Source of the DNA: Anaerolineae bacterium
GTDB lineage: Bacteria; Chloroflexota; Anaerolineae; Anaerolineales; Anaerolineaceae
Reading direction: 5' to 3'
DNA: 64,000 nt
Assembly: GCA_013178185.1 (NCBI GenBank)
Contig: JABLXC010000003.1
Span: 62,001-126,000 of the forward strand
Position 1 is the first letter of the stretch, and each line of letters opens with the position of its first letter. Under the pieces are notes generated by a model. That model made no database searches and was not told the DNA's origin. It saw nothing but the letters and a program-made list of their open reading frames with translations. This document shows, piece by piece, positions 7,949-16,496 of this stretch. The translations under genes were made by a program, and so were the position numbers.

Positions 7949-10453
7949 TCAGGCGCCCATACCGACCGGGGCTTCCGGTTCGGCTTCGTGGCCGCCCTTG
8001 CGTAGCACGAATTGGCCGTCGTCGTCTAGATCAATCAGGATGGTATCGCCTTCTTCAAACTGGTGTGCCAGCATAGCATCCGAGAGCTGGTCTTCGATCT
8101 TCTGCTGAATTACACGGCGCAGCGGGCGGGCGCCCATCTCCGGATCGTAACCTTCTTCGGCCAGCTGGTCGCGAGCCGCATCGGTAGCATCCAGCAAGAT
8201 ATTACTCTCCTTGAGCCGGTCGCCTACCTTCGACAGCTCCAGGTCTACGATTTTACGAATATCTTCCTTGCTGAGCGAGCGGAAGACGACCACGCTATCC
8301 AGCCGGTTCATAAATTCTGGGCGAAAGACCTTTTTGAGCGATTCCATCAGCTTCTTGCGCATCTCTTCGTAAGCCAGGCGTTCTTCCTGTGCTTCGTCTT
8401 TTTGCAGGTGGAAACCCAGCCCGCTCTGGCGTTTGATCATATCTGCGCCGATGTTGGAGGTCATCACAATAATGGCGTTGCGGAAATCTACCTTGTGGCC
8501 TTTCGCGTCGGAGAGATGCCCTTCTTCCATGATCTGCAAGAGCATGTTGTGGGCTTCGGGGTGAGCCTTTTCGATTTCATCGAACACTACGATAGAATAG
8601 GGCCGCCGCCGGATTGCTTCGGTGAGTTGGCCAGCTTCTTCGTAACCAATATAGCCAGGTGGAGCGCCGACCAGACGGCTGACGGTGTGCCGTTCCATGA
8701 ATTCGGACATATCGAACTGCAGCAAGGATTCTTCGCTGCCGAACAGGAACCGCGCCAGCGCTTTGGTCAATTCGGTCTTGCCGACGCCAGTGGGGCCAAG
8801 GAAGATGAAGGAGCCAATCGGACGGCGAGGGTCCTTGAGGCCGGAGCGCGCCCGGCGCACAGCTTTGGCGATGTTAACGATGGCTTCTTCTTGCCCGATG
8901 ATGTGTCTGCGCAGTTCTTCTTCCATCCGCAGCAGTCGCTCCGATTCTTCGGATGCCATTTGCATGACCGGTACCCCCGTCCACATCGAAACCACTTCGG
9001 CGATATCGTCGGTGGTGACGACCGGGCTGTTATCACGGTCCCATTCGTTGCGGATGCTATCCAGTTGATTTTGCAGGGCGGTTTCGGTTTGCAGCAATTC
9101 CTGGGCGTCGTCGTTGCGCCCGTCCTCAATCGCGAGGGCGTAATTCTGGCGCACCTGGCGTAGCTCTTCCATCAACTCTTTTGTCTGGCGAGCGGCGGGG
9201 CTCTTGTACATTCGCACCCGGGATGAAGCCTCGTCAATCAGGTCAATGGCCTTATCGGGCAGGAAGCGTTCGGTGACATAGCGCGACGAAAGCCGCACAG
9301 CAGATTCGAGCGCCTCATCGGCGATTTTCAGGCGGTGATGCTCTTCGTAAGCGCCGCGAATGCCGTGTAAAATCTGGATGGCTTCGTCCACTGTTGGCTC
9401 GTTGACCATGATGGGCTGGAAGCGCCGTTCCAGGGCGGCGTCGCTCTCGATATGCTTGCGGTATTCATCGAGCGTGGTTGCGCCGATGACCTGCAATTCG
9501 CCGCGCGAGAGGGCAGGCTTGAGGATGTTGGCGGCATCCACTGAGGAACCAGCCGCGCCAGCGCCAACCAGCATATGCACTTCGTCAATGAACAAGATAG
9601 CGCCGGAGGTCTTTAATTCGTCAATGACGCGTTTCAGGCGTTCTTCAAACTGCCCGCGATACATCGTGCCAGCCACCAAAGAACCGACATCCAACTGGAG
9701 GACGCGCTTTCCGAGGAGCAATGCTGGTACTTCGCCTTCGACGATCCGCTGCGCCAGCCCTTCGACGATGGCGGTTTTGCCGACGCCCGGTTCGCCGATC
9801 AGGGCAGGATTGTTCTTGGTGCGGCGCGCCAGGATCTGAATGACGCGCTCGATTTCCATCTGCCGACCGATGACCGGATCTAGCCGGCCTTCTTCGGCGC
9901 GGGTGGTGAGATCCACTGCCAGTTGATCTACCAGAGGGGTTTTGCCGCCTTTTTCTTTTTCGCCGCCTCCTTGCTGAGGGAGGCCGCGCGAGCCAGCACC
10001 GCTGGGGGCGGCGCTGCTTTCATCCAGCACGCGGCGGGTCTGCCGGCGGATTTGTTCTGGGGTTACACCCAACTTTCGAAGCACTTCCAGGGCTTTACCA
10101 TCCGTGGATTGGATAAGTCCTAGTAATAGATGTTCTGTGCCAATATAATGATGCCCGATGCGGCGGGCTTCTTCGATGGCGTTTTCCAATACCTGTTGAA
10201 CGCCTGGAGAGAGGTCAATTCTGCCGCCGCGATAAGAGCCATAACCGCTCAACCGTTCAACCATTTCGTTTACCCGCTCGGTTTCAAGCCCCAGGTCCCG
10301 CAACACACGGCCGGCAATGCCGCCTTCTTCTTTGGCAGGGCCAAGCAGAAGATGTTCAGTGTTGATGGTATCCTGACGTAAACGCTCGGCTTCCTGGTGA
10401 GCCAGGCTGAGCACGCGACGAGCCCGTTGGGTAAAGCGTTCCATTCCAGCCAA
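7949..10453 (-). CDS. clpC: ATP-dependent Clp protease ATP-binding subunit ClpC
   Basis: This 834-residue class I Clp/Hsp100 unfoldase feeds proteins to ClpP. The order is an N-terminal double repeat ([29 protein letters not shown]), AAA domain 1 with Walker A GEPGVGKT, a UVR-containing middle region near residues 420-460, and AAA domain 2 with Walker A GPTGVGKT. The C-terminal D2-small domain has GARPLRR. The middle coiled region marks ClpC rather than ClpA or ClpX. The TTG at 10453 is preferred as start: AAGGAGG ends 8 bases upstream of it, while the ATG three codons in lies 17 bases away. I found no CIRCE or CtsR-type operator upstream. Confidence 0.93.
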   Translation of the reverse strand: MAGMERFTQRARRVLSLAHQEAERLRQDTINTEHLLLGPAKEEGGIAGRVLRDLGLETERVNEMVERLSGYGSYRGGRIDLSPGVQQVLENAIEEARRIGHHYIGTEHLLLGLIQSTDGKALEVLRKLGVTPEQIRRQTRRVLDESSAAPSGAGSRGLPQQGGGEKEKGGKTPLVDQLAVDLTTRAEEGRLDPVIGRQMEIERVIQILARRTKNNPALIGEPGVGKTAIVEGLAQRIVEGEVPALLLGKRVLQLDVGSLVAGTMYRGQFEERLKRVIDELKTSGAILFIDEVHMLVGAGAAGSSVDAANILKPALSRGELQVIGATTLDEYRKHIESDAALERRFQPIMVNEPTVDEAIQILHGIRGAYEEHHRLKIADEALESAVRLSSRYVTERFLPDKAIDLIDEASSRVRMYKSPAARQTKELMEELRQVRQNYALAIEDGRNDDAQELLQTETALQNQLDSIRNEWDRDNSPVVTTDDIAEVVSMWTGVPVMQMASEESERLLRMEEELRRHIIGQEEAIVNIAKAVRRARSGLKDPRRPIGSFIFLGPTGVGKTELTKALARFLFGSEESLLQFDMSEFMERHTVSRLVGAPPGYIGYEEAGQLTEAIRRRPYSIVVFDEIEKAHPEAHNMLLQIMEEGHLSDAKGHKVDFRNAIIVMTSNIGADMIKRQSGLGFHLQKDEAQEERLAYEEMRKKLMESLKKVFRPEFMNRLDSVVVFRSLSKEDIRKIVDLELSKVGDRLKESNILLDATDAARDQLAEEGYDPEMGARPLRRVIQQKIEDQLSDAMLAHQFEEGDTILIDLDDDGQFVLRKGGHEAEPEAPVGMGA

Positions 10454-10814
10454 AGGATCATCCTCCTTAATTCACCCTGCTTGCAATTCCGGTTGGATCT
10501 CCGGCGAGCAGGTTATCACCGTTACACCCGGAAACCGGCCTGAGAAGGGTCATTCTTTCAGGACTGGTTTCCAAATCAGACTGATTATATCGCATCTCCG
10601 GGGGCGCGGCCTCGCTGATGTTGTCCGGCGAAAAAGGCTATGCCCGGAAGAGATTGCGATCATTTTCACTCCAATTCTACCAGAGAACGTCCGAATATTC
10701 TTCACCCAATTGGGGGATTGTACAGCAAAAATGATAAGAGTTTTATTAACAATTTTAGGCTGACAAGGGTCAGAACTGAAAGCGAGTCGGGATGCGCGGG
10801 CGCTCAATGATGAA

Positions 10815-10839
10815 CGCCCTTGCCGCAAAAGCAAGGGCG
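10815..10839 (-). terminator. Hairpin after the GH25 lysozyme gene, possible terminator
   Basis: CGCCCTTGC and GCAAGGGCG form a perfect 9-bp stem around a 7-base loop, about 85 bases past the minus-strand GH25 stop. No U-run follows on either strand, so it may be an RNA 3' end or processing structure rather than a classical terminator. Confidence 0.35.
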
Positions 10840-10857
10840 GGAGGGAGAAGGCAAAAA

Positions 10858-10885
10858 GGTTTCAAAGGTTTCAATCCGGTTTCAA
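10858..10885. repeat. Three short GGTTTCAA direct repeats
   Basis: GGTTTCAA occurs at 10858, 10867 and 10878 (steps of 9 and 11 bases). The last copy lies inside the 6-bp inverted repeat CCGGTT/AACCGG. The unit resembles the end of some CRISPR repeats, but there are no spacers of constant length and no cas genes. Confidence 0.5.
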
Positions 10886-10922
10886 CCGGCTGCCCCGCAA
10901 GGGGGAGATGAAATAAGGCGGT

Positions 10923-11657
10923 TTATTTGGGCCAGAGCTCCGGATGAGCCTGCCACAAGCGCTCTACTTTTTCCTCCAGGGTCAGCGTGACAGGGGGCGG
11001 CGGAGGGGGGGCGGTTTTTCCTGCAAAGGTGTAAAGCTCCGCTTCGCTGCCGTTGAACCAGTTCAGGTCAAGGCCTTTACTCTCCATGCCGAAAGCCAGC
11101 CCATCACCCTTGGGGGTGTATTGCCAGAAGGTCCACTTGCCCCAAGGCGCCACAGCTTTCGGCGAGGGCTGGTCAACTTCGTAGTGGGCGATCCAGAGCG
11201 GCAGAGAGGTGAGGGTTTCAGGGATGGGCGAAAGCGAATAGAGGATGACATCGGGATTGGCGTAGAAAATCACGCGCGAGTGGCCTTCGCTCTTCAGCGT
11301 TGTGATCATGGTTTGCACGGCAGTCAACCATCCCTCGCGCTGCGGGTAGGGCTGCCAGTATTTCTCGATATCCAGAACGGGCGGAAGTTCGCCGGGGTCG
11401 GCTTTGAGGCGCGCCGCGAAGAATTTTGCCTGCCCGCTTGGACTGACGCGATAATCGTGAAAGTGGTAAGCTCCTCGCAACAAGCCAGCCTCGCGGGCGG
11501 CATTCCAGTTGTATTCAAAGTCTTCATCCGGGATAAAGCCATTGCTGGCGCGAATGAAGGCGAAGGCTGCGCCGTTGGCTTTTGCGAGGTGCCAGTCGAT
11601 CTTTTTGGCAGTGTTGTTGTCCTGCCAAGAGGAAACATCAATGCCGAGCGTTCTCAT
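10923..11657 (-). CDS. Glycoside hydrolase family 25 protein (lysozyme-like muramidase)
   Basis: This 244-residue protein has the GH25 fold signature: GIDVSSWQ with Asp7 near the start, the DxE catalytic pair in LPPVLDIEKYW (Asp96, Glu98), and the late WTFWQYTPKGDG block. GH25 enzymes cut the beta-1,4 bond between N-acetylmuramic acid and N-acetylglucosamine in peptidoglycan. No signal peptide is visible, as in many phage endolysins and some non-classically secreted bacterial muramidases. A proline-rich linker near residue 213 leads to a short C-terminal helix. It lies five bases downstream of a second, more divergent GH25-like gene, so the pair is probably one transcript. Confidence 0.85.
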   Translation of the reverse strand: MRTLGIDVSSWQDNNTAKKIDWHLAKANGAAFAFIRASNGFIPDEDFEYNWNAAREAGLLRGAYHFHDYRVSPSGQAKFFAARLKADPGELPPVLDIEKYWQPYPQREGWLTAVQTMITTLKSEGHSRVIFYANPDVILYSLSPIPETLTSLPLWIAHYEVDQPSPKAVAPWGKWTFWQYTPKGDGLAFGMESKGLDLNWFNGSEAELYTFAGKTAPPPPPPVTLTLEEKVERLWQAHPELWPK

Positions 11658-11662
11658 GCTAA

Positions 11663-12586
11663 TCAGTTCCCTTGCATTTTCTGAAAGAATGCAGCAATGG
11701 TATCCAGATTATCTGCGATGCGCTTCAATTGGGCCACCACCTGGGTGTAATCCTGCGAAGGCTGTGGATCCGGCGTCGGGTCGGGATTGGGATTCGGTTG
11801 TGGATCCGGGTTTGGCTGGGGAGTTGGGGTGGGGGCGACATATCCCAGCTCATCGTACAACTTGGAGGGGTATCCGTTGTAAAGGAAAAGCGGCGTGGTA
11901 ATCCCGCCCAGGTCGATAGTGGAATATTGCCAAAAGTACCAGGGGATTGAGCTGTCTCGGTAAGGGGGCGTCATGACGGCGGTATCCGCTGGAACCGGCA
12001 ATAGGCCTCCGGAAGAAATGGTAGCAACGTTGGAGACGGTGGAGATTCCATTGTTCTTGAGGAACATGATCAGTTCCTGATCGCCGGGCCAGACGTTGAA
12101 CGGCTCACTGGTGATGAACATATAGTTCGGGAGGCGATAACGCTCCCAGATCATGCCGAGCATGTGCTGGCCGTGCTGGGCGATCCACGATGGGGTGAGG
12201 TTATTGTTGTTGGTGGTGCGCACTTTGCTGCAATCGAGAATAAAGCCCTGCACTTTGCGCAGGATACGGTTGCGTGCGTCGCCGATGAAAAGCATGCGGT
12301 CAATGATTTGGATCTGCCATTCGGTCTCGCCTTCTACATCCGGGCGGGGCCAGCGGCTGACGCTCAGGCCGCAATCCAGGTAAAGCTCCGGGTTATTTTT
12401 GAAATAAGCGATGCACGGCACACCGATATCGTAAGCCGTTTGCACGTGGGTGGGGAACATCTTGGCGTAGGAATTGCCGTAACCGGCATAGGCGACGATG
12501 AAGTTGACGTTTCCCTTCAGGCTTGCGGCGCTGACGTTGGTGTGGCGGTCATCCAGAAATATTCCTCTGGCGTTGTTCTTATACAT
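11663..12586 (-). CDS. Divergent GH25-like protein with Pro-rich linker
   Basis: The protein has 307 residues from ATG 12586, which has GGAGG six bases upstream; the longer upstream frame was rejected. The N-terminus (GIFLDDRH) and the late IPWYFWQYSTIDLGG block follow the GH25 pattern of its neighbour. At the equivalent of the DxE pair it reads FILDCSKV, so the acidic residue that is Glu98 in the neighbour appears to be absent. A repeated Pro/Asn/Asp linker at about residues 245-275 joins to a C-terminal helix. No signal peptide is seen. It may be a non-catalytic wall-binding partner or a hydrolase with altered specificity. Confidence 0.6.
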   Translation of the reverse strand: MYKNNARGIFLDDRHTNVSAASLKGNVNFIVAYAGYGNSYAKMFPTHVQTAYDIGVPCIAYFKNNPELYLDCGLSVSRWPRPDVEGETEWQIQIIDRMLFIGDARNRILRKVQGFILDCSKVRTTNNNNLTPSWIAQHGQHMLGMIWERYRLPNYMFITSEPFNVWPGDQELIMFLKNNGISTVSNVATISSGGLLPVPADTAVMTPPYRDSSIPWYFWQYSTIDLGGITTPLFLYNGYPSKLYDELGYVAPTPTPQPNPDPQPNPNPDPTPDPQPSQDYTQVVAQLKRIADNLDTIAAFFQKMQGN

Positions 12587-12846
12587 GATCATCCTCCATG
12601 GCATTTCATCCGGTGTCTTAGCCCTGATTTGCGCTTTCAGGGGTTGAAGATGTGGTTGCAATATTCGGGCCGGATTGGGGAAAAGAGTAACCGTTCAGGA
12701 AACTGAAACGCATTTGCCGGTTGCTGTGGGGGTGCAAAGGGATGGCGCAAAGTTTGGGGCGCGTTTTTGCCACAAAGCGCAGGAGGGGGAGTCCCTTCCA
12801 GGTTCTTTCACCTCTAGGGTGGACGGCGTAGGGGGTGCAAATGTCC

Positions 12847-12855
12847 TGTTATAAT
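12847..12855 (+). promoter_or_regulatory. Extended -10 promoter for the solute-binding lipoprotein gene
   Basis: TGTTATAAT is a perfect extended -10 element 29 bases before the ATG at 12885. No good -35 is present at 17 bases. The rest of the 298-base gap back to the GH25-like gene shows nothing else I can support. Confidence 0.6.
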
Positions 12856-12884
12856 CAGGGGATGTTCTGCTTTGGAGAATTGCA

Positions 12885-14831
12885 ATGGCCCCTCGAAAAA
12901 TTTATTGGATAATGAGCCTTTCTCTTGCGCTTTTTCTGGCGGCTTGCGGTATAGCTGAACGGGGCGATCCGACCGCGACGCTGCCCGCCGCGACGGAAGT
13001 CCCGCTACCTGCGACGCCAACCACGACCCCTCCACGGATGATCTCGATCTGTTTGGGACAGGAACCCCGCACTTTGTACCCTTATGGCAGCCCGGCGCGC
13101 AGTACCTGGAGCGTGCTCGAAGCAGTCTATGACGGGCCAGTTGACACTCGCCAGTTCACCGCCCAGCCTGTGATTCTGGAAAAACTGCCCTCGCCAGTGG
13201 ATGGAGACGCCGTTATTCAACCGGTGGAAGTGACCACCGGGCAGGAAGTGGTCAATCTTCAAGGAGAGCTTGTCTCCCTGGCGGCTGGGGTTACTGTTCT
13301 TCCCGCCGGGTGCGACAGCCCTGAATGCGCGATTGCCTGGGACGGCTCTACTCCATTGCAGATGGATCAGCTCAAGGTGATCTTTAAGTTAAAGCCAGGA
13401 CTGCAATGGTCGGATGGCGCGCCGCTTAAAGCTTCTGACTCGGTCTATTCCTTTCATCTGGCCAGCGACCCGGATACGCCGGTCTCCAAAGGCGTTTCCT
13501 ACCGCACGGTTTCTTACACCGCATTGGACGACCAGACGGTTGAATGGCTAGGCGCGCCGGGCTTTCTGCCTTACCGCCTGGAAACCCTTTTCTGGATGCC
13601 GCTGCCCGAACATGCCTGGAAAAATCTGAAACCCAAAGATTTGCTCACCGCCCCGGAATCCAGCCAGCAACCGCTTGGTTGGGGGCCTTATGTGGTCGAG
13701 GAATGGGTGATAGGGGATCACATCACTCTGAAGAAGAACCCGCTTTACTTCCGTGCTGCCGAGGGTTTGCCCTATTTTGATACGCTGGTCTTTCGATTTT
13801 TGGGCGAGCCGTTCGATAATAACCTGGCAGGATTGCTGAGCGGCGAATGCGACCTGATTGATCAAACTACCCTGCTGGAGGAGCAGATTGAACCGGTTTT
13901 AGAAGCCCAGATAGCCGGTAAGTTGAAAGTATCAGTCGGCCAGGGCCCAGAGTGGGAGCAGGTTTCTTTTGGAATTACCCCGGCTACTTACGATGATGGG
14001 TATGCCCCATGGGGGGGAGACCGCCCTAATTTCTTTGGCGATGCGCGCACCCGCAAAGCGTTTGCATACTGTATGGACCGCGCCGGTATCCTGCGGAAGC
14101 CGCTTGAAAATCAGACCACCATCCCGGTGGGTTTTTTCCCGCCCGGACATCCCAATTACTATGACCAACAGCCCATTCCCTTCGATCCTGAAGCTGGTAA
14201 ACAACTTCTCGACGAAGTGGGCTGGCGGGATTTGGACGGCGACCCGAATACTCCTCGCACGTCGCTTGGCGTCCCGGATATCCCCGATGGAACGCCGTTG
14301 GTCGTCCGCTATATTACCACCCAGGCGCCTTTGCGCGCTTTGATCGGGCAGCGGCTGGCAGAGTCGCTGGCGCAGTGCGGCATTCAGGTGACCGTCCAGA
14401 CGCTCAATACCGGCGAGTTGTATGCTCCTGGCGAGCGCGGCGGGGCGCTCTTTGGCAGAAATTTCGATCTGGCTGAGTTTGCCTGGGAATCCGGCGTGAA
14501 CCCTCCTTGTTCTCTGTTCACAACCAGCCAGATTCCTGCCGCCAGCAACAACTGGTTGGGGATCAATATCACCGGCTATCGCAATCCCGCTTACGATGCA
14601 GCCTGCCTAACTTTGGACCAGACACGCCCCGGTCAGACAGAGCGCTTCGCGCAATGGGCTTCTGAGCTTCAGCGCATCTTTGCCGAAGAACTGCCGGTCG
14701 TTCCGCTATACTTCCGTATGAAGATTGCTGCGACCCGCCCGGATTTCTGCGGGTTCGAGATGGATACTTCTGCCCGTACTAGCCTGTGGAATCTAGAAGC
14801 GTTCAATTATGGAGAGAACTGCTTACAGTAA
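12885..14831 (+). CDS. ABC transporter solute-binding lipoprotein, family 5 (peptide/nickel type)
   Basis: The 648-residue protein starts with a lipoprotein signal ending in FLAAC, then a Thr/Pro-rich linker to about residue 50. The mature part follows the SBP family 5 pattern: a QEPRTLYPYGS opening, a FKLKPGLQWSDGAPLKASD block (the family's WHDG-type motif), TRKAFAYCMDRAGI, and PVVPLYFRMKIAATRP near the end. Such proteins capture oligopeptides or similar solutes outside the membrane and deliver them to an ABC permease. No permease or ATPase gene is adjacent, so it is an orphan receptor here. GGAG lies eight bases before the ATG. Confidence 0.85.
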   Translation: MAPRKIYWIMSLSLALFLAACGIAERGDPTATLPAATEVPLPATPTTTPPRMISICLGQEPRTLYPYGSPARSTWSVLEAVYDGPVDTRQFTAQPVILEKLPSPVDGDAVIQPVEVTTGQEVVNLQGELVSLAAGVTVLPAGCDSPECAIAWDGSTPLQMDQLKVIFKLKPGLQWSDGAPLKASDSVYSFHLASDPDTPVSKGVSYRTVSYTALDDQTVEWLGAPGFLPYRLETLFWMPLPEHAWKNLKPKDLLTAPESSQQPLGWGPYVVEEWVIGDHITLKKNPLYFRAAEGLPYFDTLVFRFLGEPFDNNLAGLLSGECDLIDQTTLLEEQIEPVLEAQIAGKLKVSVGQGPEWEQVSFGITPATYDDGYAPWGGDRPNFFGDARTRKAFAYCMDRAGILRKPLENQTTIPVGFFPPGHPNYYDQQPIPFDPEAGKQLLDEVGWRDLDGDPNTPRTSLGVPDIPDGTPLVVRYITTQAPLRALIGQRLAESLAQCGIQVTVQTLNTGELYAPGERGGALFGRNFDLAEFAWESGVNPPCSLFTTSQIPAASNNWLGINITGYRNPAYDAACLTLDQTRPGQTERFAQWASELQRIFAEELPVVPLYFRMKIAATRPDFCGFEMDTSARTSLWNLEAFNYGENCLQ

Positions 14832-14870
14832 GTGGTACGATGACGGTGCGTGGCGCGCGTTTCTCGTCGC

Positions 14871-14899
14871 TTGACGTCAATTTAAGATTATGCTATATT
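14871..14899 (+). promoter_or_regulatory. Strong sigma-70-type promoter upstream of the receiver-domain gene
   Basis: TTGACG (14871-14876), a 17-base spacer and an extended TGCTATATT -10 (14891-14899). Transcription would start near 14906, about 240 bases before the ATG at 15149. The 317-base gap between the two genes holds this element and the hairpin that follows it. I see no gene in the rest. Confidence 0.7.
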
Positions 14900-14904
14900 C
14901 TTTT

Positions 14905-14937
14905 TGCCTGCGCAAAGAGGCGGCAGGCATTTGTTTT
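14905..14937 (+). terminator. Hairpin with T-rich tail after the solute-binding protein gene
   Basis: TGCCTGC and GCAGGCA pair over 7 bp around an 11-base loop, followed by TTTGTTTT. It can end transcripts from the solute-binding protein gene 75 bases upstream. Since the promoter at 14871-14899 would start almost at this stem, the same sequence would form a 5'-terminal stem-loop on the next transcript. Confidence 0.55.
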
Positions 14938-15148
14938 ACCTATCCTGTGAGGAAGCGTGATCGAAGGTGAAAGCCGCCTTGGTTGGAATTTTGCAACCTG
15001 AAAACCGATTTTTATTCCGAAGATGGGGTCGTAAAAGCTGTTGACGCTGTTGTTTTTGTGATCAAACTGGGTGGTGTGCTGGGCGGCCACTTCTGGCGGT
15101 TCAACCACAAAAGATTGACCTTTTCTGAGAAGAGGAAGGAGGCTGGAG

Positions 15149-16249
15149 ATGAGACGGGTCATAATTATTGATGATGCGCTCGATGTCGCCCGCCTGCTAC
15201 GCAGCGCTGTGCTCAGCCTGGATCCAAATTTGCAAGTAAGCGTTGTCCCTTCCGGCGAGGAAGCCCTGCTTGAAGTGATTCGCGGGAAGCCCGATCTTAT
15301 CATCGTTGACGTTCGTTTGCCAGGTATTTCCGGCTTCGATTTGATCAAAAAGCTGAATAAAAAATTTGATAACCTGCGGGTAATCGTTGTAACCGGGTTG
15401 AGCGATCCCGAAGTGGAAAGACAGGCCGCCGAGCTGGATCTTGAGGCTTTTTTGCATAAGCCGATGGACATGAGCGTGTTTCTCGAAACGGTCAAAAAAG
15501 CCCTGGGAGACCTGCCCCCGGTTTCCACGGAACCTTCGTCTGCCGGACAACCTGCTCCAGCCCCGGAGGCTTCTCAGCCGGCTCGTTTGACGGATATCCT
15601 GATCCATCTCCGCCAGCAAATTGAGGCGGGGGCAGTAGCGCTGTTTGATGACCGCGCCAGGCTGGTTGCGCTGGCAGGTTCGCTTCCGGCCCCTGATTTT
15701 GAAACCGCCTGGGCGCCAGAGTTTATGGCGGCTGTCAGCGCCAGTTACCGGGTGAACCGGCTGGCTGGTGGCAGCCGACCACGCCATTTCTCCGCCTGGA
15801 ACGGCGATGATTGGAATATTACACTGGTGGCTATCGGGACTTTTGTCCTGGCGGTGATCTATTCGGCTGGAAAGGAGAGCCGCCCGCTAGTAAAAATTTT
15901 GGATAAGCTCATTGCTGCCCAGCGCGAACTGGAGGCAGCTCTGGAAGGTATGGGGATCAGCACCTGGTCTCCAGGGACGGGACCACTTCCCAAAGAGGCG
16001 TTGCCGCTGGAAATGCAAGCGGAGGCAGAGATTCTTGAGGGGACCGATCTCGAAGAAGATTCCGGCGCGCTGGAAGATTTTGCTGCTTTGTTTGAGCAGA
16101 AATCGGCCGATTGGATCCAACAAGAGGTCGATACGTTTTGGGAACAGTCGGCTCAAAGCGGAGCCGCGAGCGGCATTGCTTCTTCTGATGACCTTTCCTA
16201 TGATCAGGCTCGGAAGTTGGGGCTGGTGTCAGGCGAGAGCACTGAATAA
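15149..16249 (+). CDS. Response-regulator receiver protein with unassigned C-terminal region
   Basis: Residues 1-120 form a complete two-component receiver: acidic Asp8/Asp9, phospho-acceptor Asp54 in IIVDVRLPG, Thr in VVTGLSD and Lys in LHKP. A Pro/Ala/Ser linker follows at about 128-150. Residues 150-260 resemble a compact sensor-like alpha/beta domain (GAF or roadblock style) but I cannot assign it. The acidic C-terminus from about 285 has no DNA-binding helix-turn-helix. It is therefore probably a protein-interaction output rather than a transcription factor. No histidine kinase is adjacent. AAGGAGG lies six bases before the ATG. A tRNA gene follows. Confidence 0.75.
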   Translation: MRRVIIIDDALDVARLLRSAVLSLDPNLQVSVVPSGEEALLEVIRGKPDLIIVDVRLPGISGFDLIKKLNKKFDNLRVIVVTGLSDPEVERQAAELDLEAFLHKPMDMSVFLETVKKALGDLPPVSTEPSSAGQPAPAPEASQPARLTDILIHLRQQIEAGAVALFDDRARLVALAGSLPAPDFETAWAPEFMAAVSASYRVNRLAGGSRPRHFSAWNGDDWNITLVAIGTFVLAVIYSAGKESRPLVKILDKLIAAQRELEAALEGMGISTWSPGTGPLPKEALPLEMQAEAEILEGTDLEEDSGALEDFAALFEQKSADWIQQEVDTFWEQSAQSGAASGIASSDDLSYDQARKLGLVSGESTE

Positions 16250-16282
16250 GCCGAAGCGATACTGGTACATTCTCCTCATGTG

Positions 16283-16291
16283 TGTTAAAAT
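16283..16291 (+). promoter_or_regulatory. Candidate promoter for tRNA-Gln
   Basis: TGTTAAAAT is an extended -10-like sequence 35 bases before the tRNA 5' end. The -35 is poor. Confidence 0.4.
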
Positions 16292-16325
16292 TGCTCCTGT
16301 TTCTACCCGAGAGGGCGAGAAAATT

Positions 16326-16396
16326 TGGGGCGTAGTGCAACGGCAGCACACCAGACTTTGGATCTGTGGATCCTGGTTCGAATCCGGGCGCCCCAG
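16326..16396 (+). tRNA. tRNA-Gln (anticodon TTG)
   Basis: The 71-base sequence folds as a cloverleaf: acceptor TGGGGCG pairs with CGCCCCA (16389-16395) with discriminator G. The D arm is GTAGTGCAACGGCAGCAC. The anticodon loop is CTTTGGA with anticodon TTG, and the T loop is TTCGAAT. The CCA end is not encoded. It is followed by a strong terminator. Confidence 0.93.
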
Positions 16397-16426
16397 CCTG
16401 GTTTAGCGTTGCCCCTGTGGCATAGG

Positions 16427-16470
16427 GCCTGAGGCTGCCCCGGTGGCAGCCTCAGGCTCGTGTGTTTATT
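16427..16470 (+). terminator. Strong intrinsic terminator after tRNA-Gln
   Basis: A perfect 13-bp stem (16427-16439 with 16445-16457) with a CCGGT loop is followed by a T-rich run (TGTGTTTATTT). It separates the tRNA transcript from glmU. Confidence 0.8.
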
Positions 16471-16496
16471 TGGGTAGCTATGGAGGGTGAAAAACA

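Larger units (their letters stand above)
10454..10922. other. Intergenic region upstream of clpC and downstream of the GH25 gene
   Basis: These 469 bases hold no convincing gene. On the minus strand an extended -10 sequence (TGGTAGAAT, 10682-10674) without a clear -35 is a weak candidate for the clpC promoter. A 9-bp perfect hairpin (10815-10839) and three close GGTTTCAA repeats lie near the GH25 gene end. A 94-codon minus-strand frame (10550-10834) has no recognisable protein features. Confidence 0.5.

Noticed and set aside
10550-10834. A 94-codon minus-strand gene upstream of clpC
   Set aside because: Composition is not protein-like, there is no good ribosome site, and it covers the likely clpC promoter and a hairpin.
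10858-10890. CRISPR repeat, because of the GTTTCAATCC motif
   Set aside because: Only three 8-base copies spaced 9 and 11 bases apart, no spacers and no cas genes.
10923-12586. A prophage, because of two endolysin-like genes
   Set aside because: No holin, capsid, tail, integrase or att-like repeats nearby, and the flanks are housekeeping genes.
14893-15528. A minus-strand gene of 211 codons opposite the receiver gene
   Set aside because: It is antisense to a clear receiver domain, is very Ser/Arg-rich and has no recognisable protein features.
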